Shown piece after piece: positions 44,198-56,270 of a DNA stretch of 64,000 nucleotides. The translations under genes and the position numbers were made by a program. This DNA comes from Caprella mutica (lineage: Eukaryota; Arthropoda; Malacostraca; Amphipoda; Caprellidae): positions 429,201 through 493,200 of the forward strand of contig CANNZV010000436.1 of the NCBI GenBank assembly GCA_947561585.1. The letters run 5' to 3'. Position 1 is the stretch's first letter; each line of letters starts with the position of its first letter. The notes beneath the pieces were generated by a model. That model worked only from the letters and a program-made list of their open reading frames with translations, did not search any database and was not told the origin of the DNA.

Positions 44198-44463
44198 GAA
44201 AAAGTTACTCGCAGCTAGTATTTTAGCCTCGATGACACGAGCCTAGTTTACTCGCTACAAGCAGGCGAGTTTACAACCTGCTAGTAAATTTGCCTCGTGT
44301 CATCGTGTTGGCTAGTGAACCAGCAGCTTGTAAAATAGCTTCGAGAAAAGTTGAACATGTTCAACTTTACTTGCTACTCGCTGGCGAGTTCGCTTGTTGG
44401 CTTGTAAACTCGCCCAGTGTCATCAAAGCTAGCGCTAGAAAACTAGAAGCGAGTAACTTTTTA
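44198..44463. mobile_element. Fold-back MITE family H, copy 1
   Basis: Ends aaaaagttactcgc and gcgagtaacttttt are inverted. The interior is full of inverted motifs (gcctcgatgacacgag / ctcgtgtcatcg; gcgagtttacaa / cttgtaaactcgcc). Related sequence without these exact ends is at 47330-47490 and around 40205-40250. Confidence 0.75.
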
Positions 44464-44479
44464 CAAATACAATAGAGCA

Positions 44480-44985
44480 TCCTCTCTATCCCCATACTGT
44501 GCAGTATCCCCTCTCTATCCCCATACTGTGCAGTATCCCCTCTCTATCCCCATACAGTACAGTATCCCCTCTCTATCCCCATACTGTGCAGTATCCCCTC
44601 TCTATCCCCATACTGTGCAGTATCCCCTCTCTATCCCCATACAGTACAGTATCCCCTCTCTATCCCCATACTGTGCAGTATCCCCTCTCTATCCCATACT
44701 GTGCAGTATCCCCTCTCTATCCCCATACAGTACAGTATCCCCTCTCTATCCCCATACTGTGCAGTATCCCCTCTCTATCCCCATAGTGTACAGTATCCCC
44801 TCTCTATCCCCATAGAGTACAGTATCCCCTCTCTATCCCCATAGACTACAGTATCCCTTCTCTATCCATATACAGTGCAGTATCCCTTCTCTATCCCCAT
44901 ACTGTACAGTATCCCCTCTCTATCCCCATACAGTGCTTTGTCCCCTCTCTATCCCCATACAGTGCATTGTCCCCTCTCTGTCACC
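44480..44985. repeat. 29-bp minisatellite, about 17 copies
   Basis: Unit cctctctatccccatactgt + gcagtatcc. Each unit contains the palindrome atactg-tg-cagtat or the variant acagtacagtat. One copy lacks a base (near 44695). Open frames across it are repeat artefacts. Confidence 0.95.
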
Positions 44986-45600
44986 TTTATACCTTAACTA
45001 TAGAAGACTGTAGGTTAACTAGGTACCTAGTTAAATTAGAAAATTTAATACCTCTCTATAGGGATAACAGGACAAAGTCCCCTTGTGAAAAAAACTCCCC
45101 GCGGTCAAAAACCCCCATGCATAATCCCCTCCTGCAATAAACCAACCGGTCTATATAAATAACCTTATTCATTTTTCTTATTATATTTAACATTATTCTA
45201 TGAAAAACAACCATTATTACACTTTTGCCAAAAATATCACAAACTTTTTGCCAAATAAGGTATACCCATTTTATAGTAAAAAAAGTTAAAGTATACATTT
45301 TGTCACTATCAAACTGACAGCTAACCTAACCTTAAGGGCGCTATATCTCTTTATATTTATAACATATAGTAAATTTTCGGCAAAAGTGTAATTTGTTTGC
45401 ATAGAGTAATGTCAAATGAATTAATAAAAGTGAATAAGGCTCTTTATATCGGTCGGAGTCTAATTGCAACGTGGTTTTTTATTTTTTGTTTTTAATGTTT
45501 CCGGGAAGTGTATTGCAGGGGGGCTTTTGCAAGGGGGGTTTTTGACAACACTTTTTTTTTTTTTTTTTTTTTTTGTACAGACACCCTCTTTAGTCTAGAC
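44986..45600. other. Non-coding; poly-T tract
   Basis: AT-rich with a T-run at about 45551-45574 and C/G runs near 45075-45135 and 45515-45545. The flanking phrases aaaacccccatgcataatcc and gggggcttttgcaagg look like opposed ends of one insertion, but I could not establish TIRs. Confidence 0.45.
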
Positions 45601-46053
45601 CAGCAGTCCCCTATAGGTGGTCCCGTGGACCCCTGGCAAGGGGTCCCGCGCCTTAAGCAGCGACACTAAGTCTGGAATTGGATAGTTTAAACTGTTTTGT
45701 GTTTAATTACTTAAATGAATCATACATATTTTATTTCATTTTTTTTGTGGTTATAAATTTAAAAGCATTCCCAAATATACTTTTATAGTTTTCGAGTGGT
45801 ATTAATTTATTTATTTAGTTTCTATTTTATTTATCATTTATTAGTAGTAATTATTAAATATTAAGTGTAATATATAAATTTATTTTTAATATATTTGTAG
45901 TTTTAATATTCCACCTATAAACTTTTTAAATTGAATTAGTCTGATAAAATCTCCCAAGTACACGCGCTAAATTATCATTTTATCTCAGGAGTCCACAGCT
46001 AGAATAGTTTTCTATGCAGGGGTCCCTAAAGAAAACGCCATACGGAACCGCTG
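45601..46053. mobile_element. hAT-type MITE, 453 bp
   Basis: Starts cagcagtcccctatagg and ends cggaaccgctg, imperfect inverted ends of hAT style. TSD gtctagac (45593-45600) versus gtcttgac (46054-46061), 7/8. The interior is AT-rich and non-coding. Confidence 0.8.
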
Positions 46054-46075
46054 GTCTTGACTCTATAAGCGATTT

Positions 46076-46243
46076 GGGTAAGTTCTGATTTATCGGACGG
46101 TTTAACACTTTCGGACTCATGATAAAAAAGCATATGTATAATAATTAAAATAAATGTCAATGATAGTGGGTCCTAGTCCTATAGTTATAGGTCAGTAAAC
46201 TACTAATAATCAATTAAATGTTCTCATATATTTGCATTTGACG
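46076..46243. repeat. Partial MITE family E, left end
   Basis: gggtaagttctgatttatcg, then cactttcggactc, as in the other family E left ends; no right end found before the next repeat. Confidence 0.55.
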
Positions 46244-46335
46244 GAGAGGGGATACTGGACTGTACGGGGATAGAGAGGGGATACTGGACTGTACAAGATA
46301 GAGAGGGGATACTGTACTGTATGGGAATATATTGG
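46244..46335 (-). repeat. Three inverted units of the 29-bp minisatellite
   Basis: gagaggggatactggactgt followed by acggggata repeats three times. It is the reverse complement of the array at 44480-44985, 1.26 kb away. Confidence 0.9.
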
Positions 46336-46337
46336 GA

Positions 46338-47262
46338 TACTGAATTATTTCGGTAAAATTAGGTGTAATTCGGTATAATTTATTTATTTAAACAAAATAT
46401 TCCCTTACAAAATTCAATACAATTGAAACGCCGGGATACATTCCAAGTGTAGGAAATATAAATTAAAAAGAAGGAAAAACTTTAAGAAGAATATAAAGGC
46501 CCGTAAAGCTACAAGACTTCTGCGGCATACTATTTATGTAACTAAAAAGTTTGTGTAATTATCAGGCAATCATTTACTTCAGGCAAGAAACTATCTAGGG
46601 GAGCATAATAGGTATAACAAAATGGATAAAAAAAATAAACACAAATTTTAGTTTGTGTTTAATGTCTGCCTTGGGACCAAATACCATATCGCTAACATCA
46701 GAAGGAAATTAAATACAAGGGACTGGAAGAAGCAGTCAGAAAGGAAAGTGGATTCATGAACAAAATAACCTACAACCGTCGGTGAAAAAGCTCATTAATG
46801 CAGAAAAGCTACTCCGTGAAAGCTACTCACTTACAAGGAATGTGGCGAAAATGGACACAAGCACCGGTGGCTGCACTCACGAATGGAAGAGGAAAATGAA
46901 GAGGTGATAGTAAATGAAGCTACGGGCCTACCCAACACAAAATCTAAGACAACGTAGTTGCAAAAATAAAACCCTAGCTCTATCCTCTAAAACTATAAGT
47001 ATGGAAATAAATAGATAAATCAATTCGGTATAATTAGGTGTAATTATTCGGTATAATTAGGTGTAATTCGATATAATTAGGGGTAATTCGATATAATTAT
47101 GTGTAATTCGATATAATTATGTGTCATTCTGTATATATACATGTGTCTAATTCGGGATATTTAGGTGTAATTCGGATTATAGGTGCAATTAAGTGTAATT
47201 CGATATAATTAGGTATAGTTCGAAATAATTAGAAATTAGCCAAATTAGGTGTAATTCAGTGT
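46338..47262. repeat. ~21-bp AT-rich minisatellite, interrupted
   Basis: Units of aattcggtataattaggtgt occur at 46338-46385 and again at 47022-47262. The 46386-47021 stretch between them includes the second copy of the 6.4-kb dispersed repeat, so the array appears to have been split by an insertion. Confidence 0.8.
46640..46990 (+). repeat. Dispersed repeat with open frame, copy 2 (degenerate)
   Basis: Matches the minus-strand copy at 6420-6660 over tacaagggactggaagaagc, cagtcagaaaggaaagtgg and cacaagcaccggtggctgca, with frameshifts that destroy the 70-codon frame. Confidence 0.75.
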
Positions 47263-47329
47263 AACAGTTTTCAAACTCAAGTGATTTGTCGGAGTAGTGT
47301 CTGGGAAGGGGCGGGGCTTCTATCTCGCC

Positions 47330-47490
47330 ACTAGCTGTGAGAAAAGTTGAACATGTTTTGCTTTCTAGGTAGCTTATTTACAAGCTGCTAATTTACTAGC
47401 CAACATGATGACACGAGGCGAGTTTACTAGCAGCTTGTAAACTCGCCAGCTTTTAGCGTGTAAAATAGCCTCGTGTAAACGTGCCTTTAG
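47330..47490. repeat. Fold-back family H, partial copy
   Basis: agaaaagttgaacatgtt, gatgacacgaggcgagttta and cagcttgtaaactcgcc match the MITE at 44198. The terminal aaaaagttactcgc is missing. Confidence 0.65.
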
Positions 47491-47588
47491 TATCTATCTA
47501 GTTACAATGGCTGACGACAGACTCTTTAATACTTGGTTATATTAGATCTAAGTTATAGGTACGTTGTGAATTGTTTTCTATGATCTAT

Positions 47589-50490
47589 CAGGGGCGTATC
47601 TAGGATTCGGTCAAGGGGGGGCACTTTTAAAAAAATTTAACCTTTCTGAAAAAAATCTACGGATACTTTCTCAGACTGGTCAGTTATTTTAATTGCTTTG
47701 AACATGATTACACTGTGTTCCGTCAGAAGCGTCATTTATTAAATTGCGAAATGGGAGGACTTCATAATGTTCATGAAGTATAAAGAATGGATTTCATCCT
47801 ATTAATATTTGTATCACAGTTACTTAAAAAGAAAAATTATCATAATTATTAAAATAAAAATAAATAAAATACATTATCAGATCACATTAACCTCCCAGAT
47901 CGCATACCAACCTAGCATCCCTTATTTGGCCCATACTGCACCATTCTGCATCTCTTTCTTCACTTTGGTGGATACAAGACGCCAGACGGCGCTCCACCAC
48001 ATTGAACCAATGCAGTTCTAGAATTTCACATTGAAAAGGTTTGAGGTCGATTCATTAGCAGAAGAACGGAAAATTCCTGGCCGGCACACAATCAATATCT
48101 CAACCCTTTGGATTTTCACTTCTTGGCTGCTGCACAAACTCGAGTTTATATATGAAAAAGAATATTCCATTGTGTCTCTTATACAAAGTGTTTAAAGTTT
48201 CGGTGAAAGGTATAACCCGGAGACCCATAAGGAATTTGAAAGAATGTTTCGAAGTTTGCTTCGTTCTGTCTTCAGGCTGGAGGAGGTCATTTTCAACAAC
48301 TTCTGTAGGGCCACAGCAGGTGTGGTTCATATGATATAGCCATATATATAGGACAATAAATGTTTAATTATAATACTTTCTTTTCCATCAACGTGGTGTA
48401 TCTATGATGACAGTTGATGCATTAGAAGTGCTTCTAATTCGCAATTTAAAAATGTCGTTTATGATGGAACACAGTGTGTCAGTGGATGTATTATATAGTC
48501 CATAAGCTGTATATCAAGTCTAATAGATAGACTGATAATTATTAACTCAATCACAAAATTTAATCATGGAATGCAGCAAAAATAATCAAAACCATACTGC
48601 TACACTGTGTTTCATCAGAAAACGTAATTTTTTAATTGCGAATTAGAAGCACTTAAAATTTCCACCTACCTACCTAGTTTCCTACTAGGTTTTATTAATC
48701 AATACCTACTAGAGTGTATCATTACTTACGTAGTTATGATATGTAAAAAAGGCTTCAGAATGAACTTGCTGTAATATGTATCGATATTTTTACCATTAAG
48801 ATTTGACCCAAGACTCAATGCATAACTTTTTCCCGCGTAAACCAGACGTGGGACATACGTGGGAATATCGATACAAAATATATAGATTGAATATATATAT
48901 ATAGATTGATTCTATACGAACAATGAATTCATATTGTGGTAACTTAAAATTTATATGAAGCCTAATAACAAAAAGAAATGGCAGATAATTATTACTAATG
49001 ACAATATAATATTGTTAATAGTAAATAATTTATCAACAAAAATATAATATTATTGTAGCAAAATTATTATTTATAAAGACAAATTTATTTAGTTAAACAA
49101 CAATGTTATATTTTAACTAAATTTTTCAGTTACTACTACAAAAACATTTTGTTATAAATAAATAAAACATTTAACAATATTATATTGTTATCATAGCAAT
49201 ATTTAAGTTAATATGAACAAAACTTTTTTAATAACCTTAACAATATTCCATAACAAAAATTGTACTGTTAACTTCAAGAAATTTTTTGTTGTAGTGAAGA
49301 AACCTTTGAACAATATTTTATTGTTAGTTTAACTCAATTGATGGTTAATATAACATAATTTTCTCATTACCATAACTAAATGTTATCGACTAAATACGTT
49401 TTGTAAATTTAACAAAACCGTTCTCTGTGTGTACAAAAGTTGTTGAAAATGACCCCTTACGATGTGAAGACCGAATGATGCACGCTTCAGAACATTCTTA
49501 CATACTTTCTTGAGATTCTTATTGTTATATTTTTGAGTGGAGATTTGAGCACATTGTATGAGAGACTCATTGGGATCTGTTTTTTTTATATATAAACTCG
49601 AGTTTGTACAGCAGCCCATATGCGAAAGTCTAAGGGTTGAGATATGGACTGTGTGCTGACCAAGAATTTTATTTCCGTACTTCTGCTAATCCCTCGACCT
49701 CGTAACTTTTCCTTAAATTCTAGAGCTGCATTTGTGCAATGTGATCTTGCATCCACTAAAGTGAAGAAGTTGCAGGCTGGGCCAAATAATGTGCTGCAGC
49801 AATCAGAGTTTTAAAAACCATAAACTGGTAACAAGTTGCCATATTCGTTAAAGAATGCTTGACCAATTGGAACCATTCCATTAATAATTGCAACGAAGAT
49901 CATTACCTTAACATCATACCTATCATTTGTTTTCCAGATATTTCGAGTATTTTCATTCTTATTTTTTCGATGTGTTTTTGATGGAGGCAAATTAACTTCT
50001 CGTCTGTCCAAACGATTCAATTGGCAATGTTGGATGGTTGCTGCATAATCCACTCACAAAACCGCTATTTATGTGGTTTCCATTATTGGTCTAATTGAAA
50101 TTCAATGATAAAAACGGAAACTAAATGAATGTATGACGATCCTCCACCACGTGGTTTTGGCGTGGATGAAATCTGCTGAATAGCTTTTCTGAGAGAAAAA
50201 CTAGTGGTTTCTTCAAAAAAACTCTTCACCTCCTGAATAGCAGTTTGTGTTCTTTTTGGTTTTGTTTTCATTTGCTTTTTCTTGTGAATAGAACCAGTTT
50301 CATTGAATATACCACGAACTCTTGTGAAGCCACACTTCCATTCATCTTGGGAAAGCATGAATTTTCGGCGTACTGTTGAAGAAGAAGGTATTTTGGAAAA
50401 CTACAGAGTACAGGACGATGCATTCCTTCTTAAATTCAAAAAATATTTTTATATTGAAGAACAATGCTAATATTAATAGGGTGATAGTGT
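47589..50490. mobile_element. Fold-back hAT-like element, copy 2 (inverted, truncated)
   Basis: The left end is caggggcgtatctaggattc, as at the right end of copy 1. The order of sequence is the reverse complement of 10919-7070. The two arms are again inverted relative to each other (actcgagtttatatatgaaa near 48140 and tatataaactcgagttt near 49596). The terminal ~280 bp on the right, including the end, is missing after about 50489, so no TSD can be assigned. An AT-rich block of about 0.7 kb sits in the centre. Confidence 0.85.
48690..49425. repeat. AT-rich block inside fold-back copy 2
   Basis: Repeated phrases of the type aacaatattatattgtta and aacaaaa occur every 40-80 bp. It is absent from copy 1 at the same place, so it was inserted or expanded after the copies diverged. 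Confidence 0.6.
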
Positions 50491-50544
50491 TGTTTTAGAC
50501 ACGAGGGTGAGTGCACGCATATGTGTCTATCTCAGACCTGACTG

Positions 50545-50753
50545 AGTAAGTTGAGTAAAGCCCCGTCCAGACGCTCCGACAAATGCCCAGATTTCTCTGA
50601 AATCAGGTGTTCGCGAGCAAATTTGTCCGCAATATGGCAGGCAAATTTGTCACCGATCACAAGAATCGAAACTGTCCGTGACTTTCAACATGTTGTTCAA
50701 ATTTGTCCCCGAACAAGTGTTCGCGACTGTTATTTGAATGAATATTTGTGATA
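50545..50753. repeat. MITE family I, left end
   Basis: aaagccccgtccagacgctc and repeated gttcgcg/gcaaatttgtc motifs. The inverse end (gagcgtctggacgtggctta) is at about 56242-56263 and a further left end lies near 40093, so several fragments of this family are scattered here. Confidence 0.6.
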
Positions 50754-52033
50754 CAGGGTTTGGAAGCAAATGAAAGTGCATATTATAATCCAACGAAAAA
50801 TATATTTAATAATTTACAGTTATGTATTATTACATAAGGGTTTTAAGAATTCAAAAATCATAAATTTATTCAAAATGTCCCCCCTTGTTTTTAATAACAG
50901 CCTCAAATCTCCTCCGAACTCCTCCTACTGCGGCACGCAACTGTTCTTGTGAAATTTCCTTCCAAGATCTCTGTAGCGAACGCTTTAAATCATCCACACT
51001 GCGATGGAATTTACCACAGGCCTTTGATTCAAGAATGGACCATACCGAAAAGTCCATAGGATTAACATCTGGAGAGCAGGGAGGCCACATTTCTTTTGGA
51101 CCAAAACTGTGGAAGATGGTCATGGCACCAGTTTTGAGTAACATTTGCAGTATGTGAAGTCGTCTTGCTGAAATGTCCATAGAGTGTCATTACCGAAGTG
51201 ATCCTTAGCTGACTCCAACATTGGCGTCAAAATATTCTCAATATAACATTTAGCATTGATTTTGGCGCCTTGTTCCACAAAAATTAAAGGAGATCTCCAA
51301 GTTTCTGAAACGGCGGCCCAGACCATTACTGAAGCTGGTTTCATGGTTCTGTGGACAGTTTTTTGGTTGTATGGGATGTATTTTGCACTTTTACCAATTA
51401 TTCTGTCATTCCTCCGGTTGTGAGCCATTTCCACTGTGAATTTTTTTTCGTCAGACCAAACAATTTCACCAGCCGTGCCAGACTTCAATTCTCTCAGAAG
51501 TGCTTTGCTTCTCTCCAATCTCTTTTTCTTTACAGCTTCTGACAGAGTCTGTCTCTTTTGGAGGGTGAAAGAGGACATCTTTAGGTCTTCTTTGACAACT
51601 CTTCCCATTGTTCTGGGACTCACATTAGCTCTTTTGGTTAACAATCGTATTGACCTTTTCGGGTTCCTCCTGATCTTCTCTCGGGCACATTTTATCAGTT
51701 GTTTGGTGCGTTGTGAGCGTGGTCTACCACTTCTTGGACGATCAGTCAAGTCTCCTCTCTCATTAAAACGCTTCACACACTTCCAAACAGTCGATCTCGC
51801 TATTGAGAGTCTTTGAAATGACGGAATCTGACTACCCGGCACGGTGTAGAGCAATAATGGCTTCTCTTTTGTCGGACATTTTTGAATTGACTAAATTTTT
51901 GTAAAAAATAACACTGCCACGTCATAATGTAGTGTCTCTACTATTGTTCAAATCCTATCACCTACTTAGGAACTTATTTTTGAGAATTATATTAATGTTT
52001 GAAAAATTGCTTCCAAACTTACGCCCCACCCTG
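50754..52033 (-). mobile_element. Tc1/mariner element, copy 2
   Basis: TA at 50752-50753 and 52034-52035. Left end cagggtttggaagcaaatg; right end (inverted) cagggtggggcgtaagt then ttggaagcaa. The TIR is shared but the left end lacks about 12 bases. It is the same family as the copy nested in the DIRS element. Confidence 0.92.
50866..51879 (-). pseudogene. Tc1/mariner transposase, copy 2
   Basis: The minus-strand start is MSDKREAIIALHRAG, followed at once by a TAG and, about 10 codons later, a 4-base loss. A long open stretch (51854-51120) covers the DNA-binding domain (STVWKCVKRF, GRPRSQRTKQ) and the first catalytic Asp in IVWSDEKKFTVEMAHNRR. The second Asp is in WTFQQDD, where the following Gly-Ala is altered by a small deletion and frameshift. 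The last part (51180-50866) holds EMWPPCSPDVNPMDFSVW with the third Asp and ends IKNKGGHFE. It is better preserved in its third-Asp region than copy 1, but not functional. Confidence 0.9.
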
Positions 52034-52757
52034 TATATGGAGTAAATTCTGAAACTCTCATTTTAGATATGAAAGATTGAATTAATTATTTAGTAGGTTA
52101 TAGTCTATTTATATTATTTGATTGAGATTTTTGTAAATAAATTTAACTAATTTTTTGTATTTTTTAGAATAAATGTGATTAGTTATTTACAATTCTACAT
52201 ATTAGTTACTGACTAGGGTAAGTTCCGAGTTATCGAACAGTTCCACATTTTCGGACACGTATTATAAATATTATAGGCAGCTATTTTATTCATCATTTAA
52301 CTCTCATTGTAATCATTAGTTTTTCTTATTTACTTTTCTGTAAATGTGGAACCGTCCCATAACTTTATACTTATCCGGCCTATAAATAGGTATGAATTAT
52401 TTGGTTGTTTTTCCTAATTTTACTAGGTAAGTAGGTACCTAGCTAACTAGTAAACATACAGTATTCTATTTAAGGCTTATAGGAAACAGTATTTAGAAGT
52501 GAGCGTAAAACGCATAGGTACCAATACGTACGTAGAACTCCCACTTTGCAAGTACTTGGAGTGTCTGATTACCGAGACGTTTTTCTTGATAGGTACTAGG
52601 AATCATACTAGATATAAGTAATTCAGGTTAGATATCTAGGTAAATATTTATATTAGGTATATAATCGACTAGATAAAATACCTAGATATATATTTATATT
52701 ATATATCGTCTAGTTATCTAATTACGCATTTATATTATATAATCAGCTAGGTAGGTA
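52034..52757. other. AT-rich spacer with MITE E and short tandem motifs
   Basis: Holds the family E copy listed separately and, at about 52620-52750, a loose ~50-bp tandem (tttatattatat, atcgactagat/atcagctaggt). Confidence 0.55.
52215..52376. mobile_element. MITE family E, copy 4
   Basis: Left agggtaagttccgagttatc, then cagttccacattttcgga; right inverse gtaaatgtggaaccgtccca, then ataactttatacttatcc. Confidence 0.82.
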
Positions 52758-53539
52758 GGGTCGGGAGGGGCGAATCTCGCGCAGCAGCACACGGGGCGAA
52801 TCTTGCGCACCATATGTTTAAAGGGCTATGAATGTGCTAGCCCAATAACAAAAATAGTCATAGACCGGCTCAAATATGTAGTAACTCTGTATAAAATTAA
52901 AGCAGCTTACAGGCATTTATTCATGGTTGAAATAAATCACATTTAAGACCATATGAAAAGTACCTAGTCGAAAATTCATTTTACCGAATTACCCTAAAAA
53001 ATAAATTTGTCATAAAAAAATTTCTATCCCAGATAATGACCTGAAGTTTTTATTGCATTATGATCATCGACTTAAGTTGCCTCAGTTAAAATTACAAGGT
53101 TCTAGACTTTTAAATTTTTTATTTAGCGGAGTTTTTCCGTGCGCAACTATTCGCACCACCATATTTTGCATGGCGGGGCGAATATTGCGCACTATAGAAA
53201 TTTATTTTTAGGCCATGAAACAGTTTTTAATGCTTAATATTACTCTCTCTATATATTTGTATTTCTTCACTTTCAACTAAAAACATACACATTCCACATA
53301 TATTTCAGATAATAGGTCTAAATATGAAATATCATCACTATACATGTTTATCATTTGCTTTTTTATTAAGTATAGTTATATAATCTTATTATTCGGTTCT
53401 TTTTAATGAAATCGAAAATATCAGGTCTAAAATGACAAGGTTAAACTTAAACCAGCGTTCAGGGAAACCCAACTCTGATATCATTATGCTTTTAAAAGTT
53501 GCAAATCGACATTGCACCATGTTGTGAATAGGAGCTTCA

Positions 53540-54330
53540 TTGAGCTTGTCACTTTTGAGGATTGTCCTAGAAGTGGGAGTACTTGTTCGAATAAAGAAAA
53601 TGGCTAAGAAGGTTTGTGCAATGTTGAAGACTCGAAGAAATACTTGAAAAAATTCAAAATATAGCTAAATACATGAATGTGATCCAGACTTCAATTAGAA
53701 CCATCATCACGAAGGATCTTCAGTTGTCTTCCTACAAAATGAGAGAACACTAAGTCCTCACACTTCTTAAAAAGCAAAAGAGACTTGAGAGATTAAAGGT
53801 CCTTCTCAGAGAGCTTAAAGCGGACACGACAAGGTATGAAATAGATTTTTTTAACGAGAAACTCTTCATTATTGAAGCCAACCCAATTCAATATTCATGA
53901 TCAGAAGATATCCAAGATTTCCCTTATCTCGAAAACTTGGGAGTCTCCTCTGATTTTCGTGGAGAACGGCCTAAGATCAATCCTCTTTTAACAGTATTGT
54001 GGTTCCAGCTATTGGATTGATGAAAAAAAAATCATTCATTTATCTTCCAACAAGATGGTGAACTTTTTTACTACTTAAACAAGACACATGAGTGGTGATC
54101 ACGTCAATTGCCAAGATTCTGTCGCAAAGAAATTTGGCGTCTTCAGCGCCATACTACGTTGGTACTATTGACAACGAAACTGATGATTTCATAGAAAAGG
54201 ACGTAGCAGAGATCTTCTGGCGCAGAACCAGAACCGTTGGTCTTTGAAAAACACCAAAGGAATTAGGTGGGTCAACCTACCTTCTTGTAGACAGACCAAA
54301 GAACTCTTCCTCTTTGAAAGAGAATGTCAA
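53540..54330 (+). pseudogene. Very degenerate Tc1/mariner transposase remnant
   Basis: Scattered frames preserve the expected order: basic N-terminal phrases (CPRSGST-like near 53565; LKKQKRLERLKVLLRELK-like at 53765-53820), NEKLFIIE near 53860 (region of the first Asp), SPLIFVENGLR near 53945, and FIFQQDGE near 54045 (region of the second Asp). Stops and frameshifts are abundant. Much older than the copies at 32.3 and 50.8 kb. No TIRs of its own were recognised. Confidence 0.6.
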
Positions 54331-54939
54331 AAGCTATTGTTAATAACCCGATTGAAATTTCTTCTTCTCTCCTGGGAACATTTGGTCCTAAAACAGTAAA
54401 ACAATAATACTTGCCGACGATCTGGTCTTCACCCAGAAACATGACCTCATAATATTGTTGTGGAATGTTCTACCTATTACAAGACTAGGGACACAACTCT
54501 GGATGAAATTTTACTACCTTCATAGTATCATTATACTCTCAAATTCTGATACATTTTTATCTTTCTTGAAAGAATTGAAAGACTGGAAGAGTTCAACGAC
54601 TAACCTTTAGGTCTAGGGGATTCAGTACATATGGACCCTCTCTTGGCCTGGGTATCTTCCCGACCTTATAATGGCAAGTGAATATTCCACGTAACCTAAT
54701 AAATGTACGAAAAATCCATTTGCTTCTATGTTCTTATTATCGTAATTTGAGAGACATAAAGTGAAAATATCTAAGTGTGACAGTATTTTGAATAACGTTT
54801 TAGATATGTATGCTAAATTGGTTATATATGCTATATTTGACATCTAAAAAGAGTTATTACTTTCATAGATTGCGTAAGGTTATCTTTTGGGCGACATATT
54901 TTTGTTTGTCATCTTGTTGCTCACATAACTCAAAAAGTC

Positions 54940-55440
54940 TTCGATCAAATTACTTTGAATTTGGTAAGACGATCGATTGACTAATCTCCAGGAACCATCT
55001 GGTAAAATTTTGGGAGTTATTCGGTCAAAGCTCAAGGTCATTTATAACTCAATAATTCAAAAAGTTTTCAATCTATTTGTCTGAAATTTGATGGAACGAT
55101 TGGTAAATATCTAGGAACGGTTTGGTTAGTTTTTGGAAGCGGTCAGGTTAAAGGTCAAGTTGACTTATAACGCAAAATGTATTCAATCAAAGTAACTGAA
55201 ATTTGGTCGACGGTTGGTAATTATCCATGCAGGAACTAATTTATTAGATTTTGTGAGCAATCAGGTAAAAATAAAGGTCAAGGTCATTTATAACACAAAA
55301 GAATTCAACCAAATTGTCTGAAATTGGGCGGGACAATGCTTCAATATTCAGGAATCATTTGTTTATATTTTGGGAGTGAACAGGTTTAAGGTCAAGGTCA
55401 TTTGTAAGCGGTGGCAAAAGTATGCGCTCTATGAGTGCCC
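54940..55440. repeat. Diverged tandem repeat, ~115-125-bp unit, about 4 copies
   Basis: Each unit has a phrase like caaattgtctgaaatttgg, then aggaacnntttggt, ttttgggagc and ggtcaaggtcatttataac. Copies begin near 54950, 55070, 55190 and 55310. Confidence 0.82.
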
Positions 55441-55965
55441 GTCATCTAGTTATTTATTATATTTATAGTTACATAATAAGTAAATATAATAGTGTCATAC
55501 TTCAGATAAACTAATATTACAAGCATAAATTAATCCTGAATAGGAAGCAACATTCATGACGTCACACATACATTCTACAAACTTGACGTAAACAGGTCGA
55601 AAAAAGTTTGTCTCAAGTTTTGAATTTGAGTCATATGATTGTTTATGCTTTTAAACACATTGGAATTATTTTTATAGTAAGTCTCTAGACACTCAATAGT
55701 GCTATTTTTCACTATGGAAAGGAATTAAAGGGTGCGCAGATATTCGCCCCTCTCGCGCGCAAGAATCGCCCCATCAAGGACAATTTCAATTGCGCACTAC
55801 TTTCGTCAATAACTCACATTATACAAATGCTAATTTTTTGTCCTTTGGATGGTGTATAAAAAACCTTATTGCGGTTCTTTATGTCAAATATTAATCGTCT
55901 ATCTGCAAAAACTAAGTTGCAAAACCCAAAAGTTTTTAGTGCGCAAGATTCGCCCCTCCCGACCC

Positions 55966-56270
55966 TACCTAGTACCTCGGTAAGAATTTATATTTTACAT
56001 CCGATAGGTACCTTGGTAATCACTTTTTTAATCCATGCTTGTATCTAAAATCGCTAAATTGTTAGGTATTAACTATCAACAACAACATGTGATATTTTTC
56101 CAATGAATTAATTATGCAGAATCGCGAACACGGACATTTCAGTTTTCTGATCATACTGCTCTCGTCTGGACGCGAACACAGGCAGAAATGAGATTGCCCG
56201 TGTTCGCCCGAGCAAAAGTATTTCCAAATTCACGGCATTTGTAGGAGCGTCTGGACGTGGCTTAACGGTT
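55966..56270. other. Spacer with MITE family I right end
   Basis: The stretch 56150-56263 (cgtctggacgcgaacac, ... gagcgtctggacgtggctta) is a short family I element or its right half, with gtctggacg at both sides. The rest is AT-rich. Confidence 0.55.

Larger units (their letters stand above)
52758..55965. mobile_element. Unclassified 3.2-kb TIR element with subterminal repeats
   Basis: The ends GGGTCGGGAGGGGCGAAT and the exact inverse ATTCGCCCCTCCCGACCC extend to about 26-32 bp (TIR continues into tyGCGCA and possibly the flanking taggta). The core ggggcgaatcttgcgcac recurs near 52793 and 53176 (same orientation) and inverted near 55730-55795 and 55940. The TSD is unresolved because flanks are taggta-like on both sides. 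The interior holds a dead Tc1/mariner remnant and a tandem repeat, but no protein that fits these ends. Confidence 0.8.

Noticed and set aside
44499..44815. Pro/Tyr/Ser-rich repeat ORFs
   Set aside because: Artefact of the 29-bp minisatellite read in successive frames.
51940..51960. ttcaaatcc word resembling a tRNA B box
   Set aside because: No A box or cloverleaf around it; it sits in the Tc1/mariner end and is present in copy 1 in altered form.
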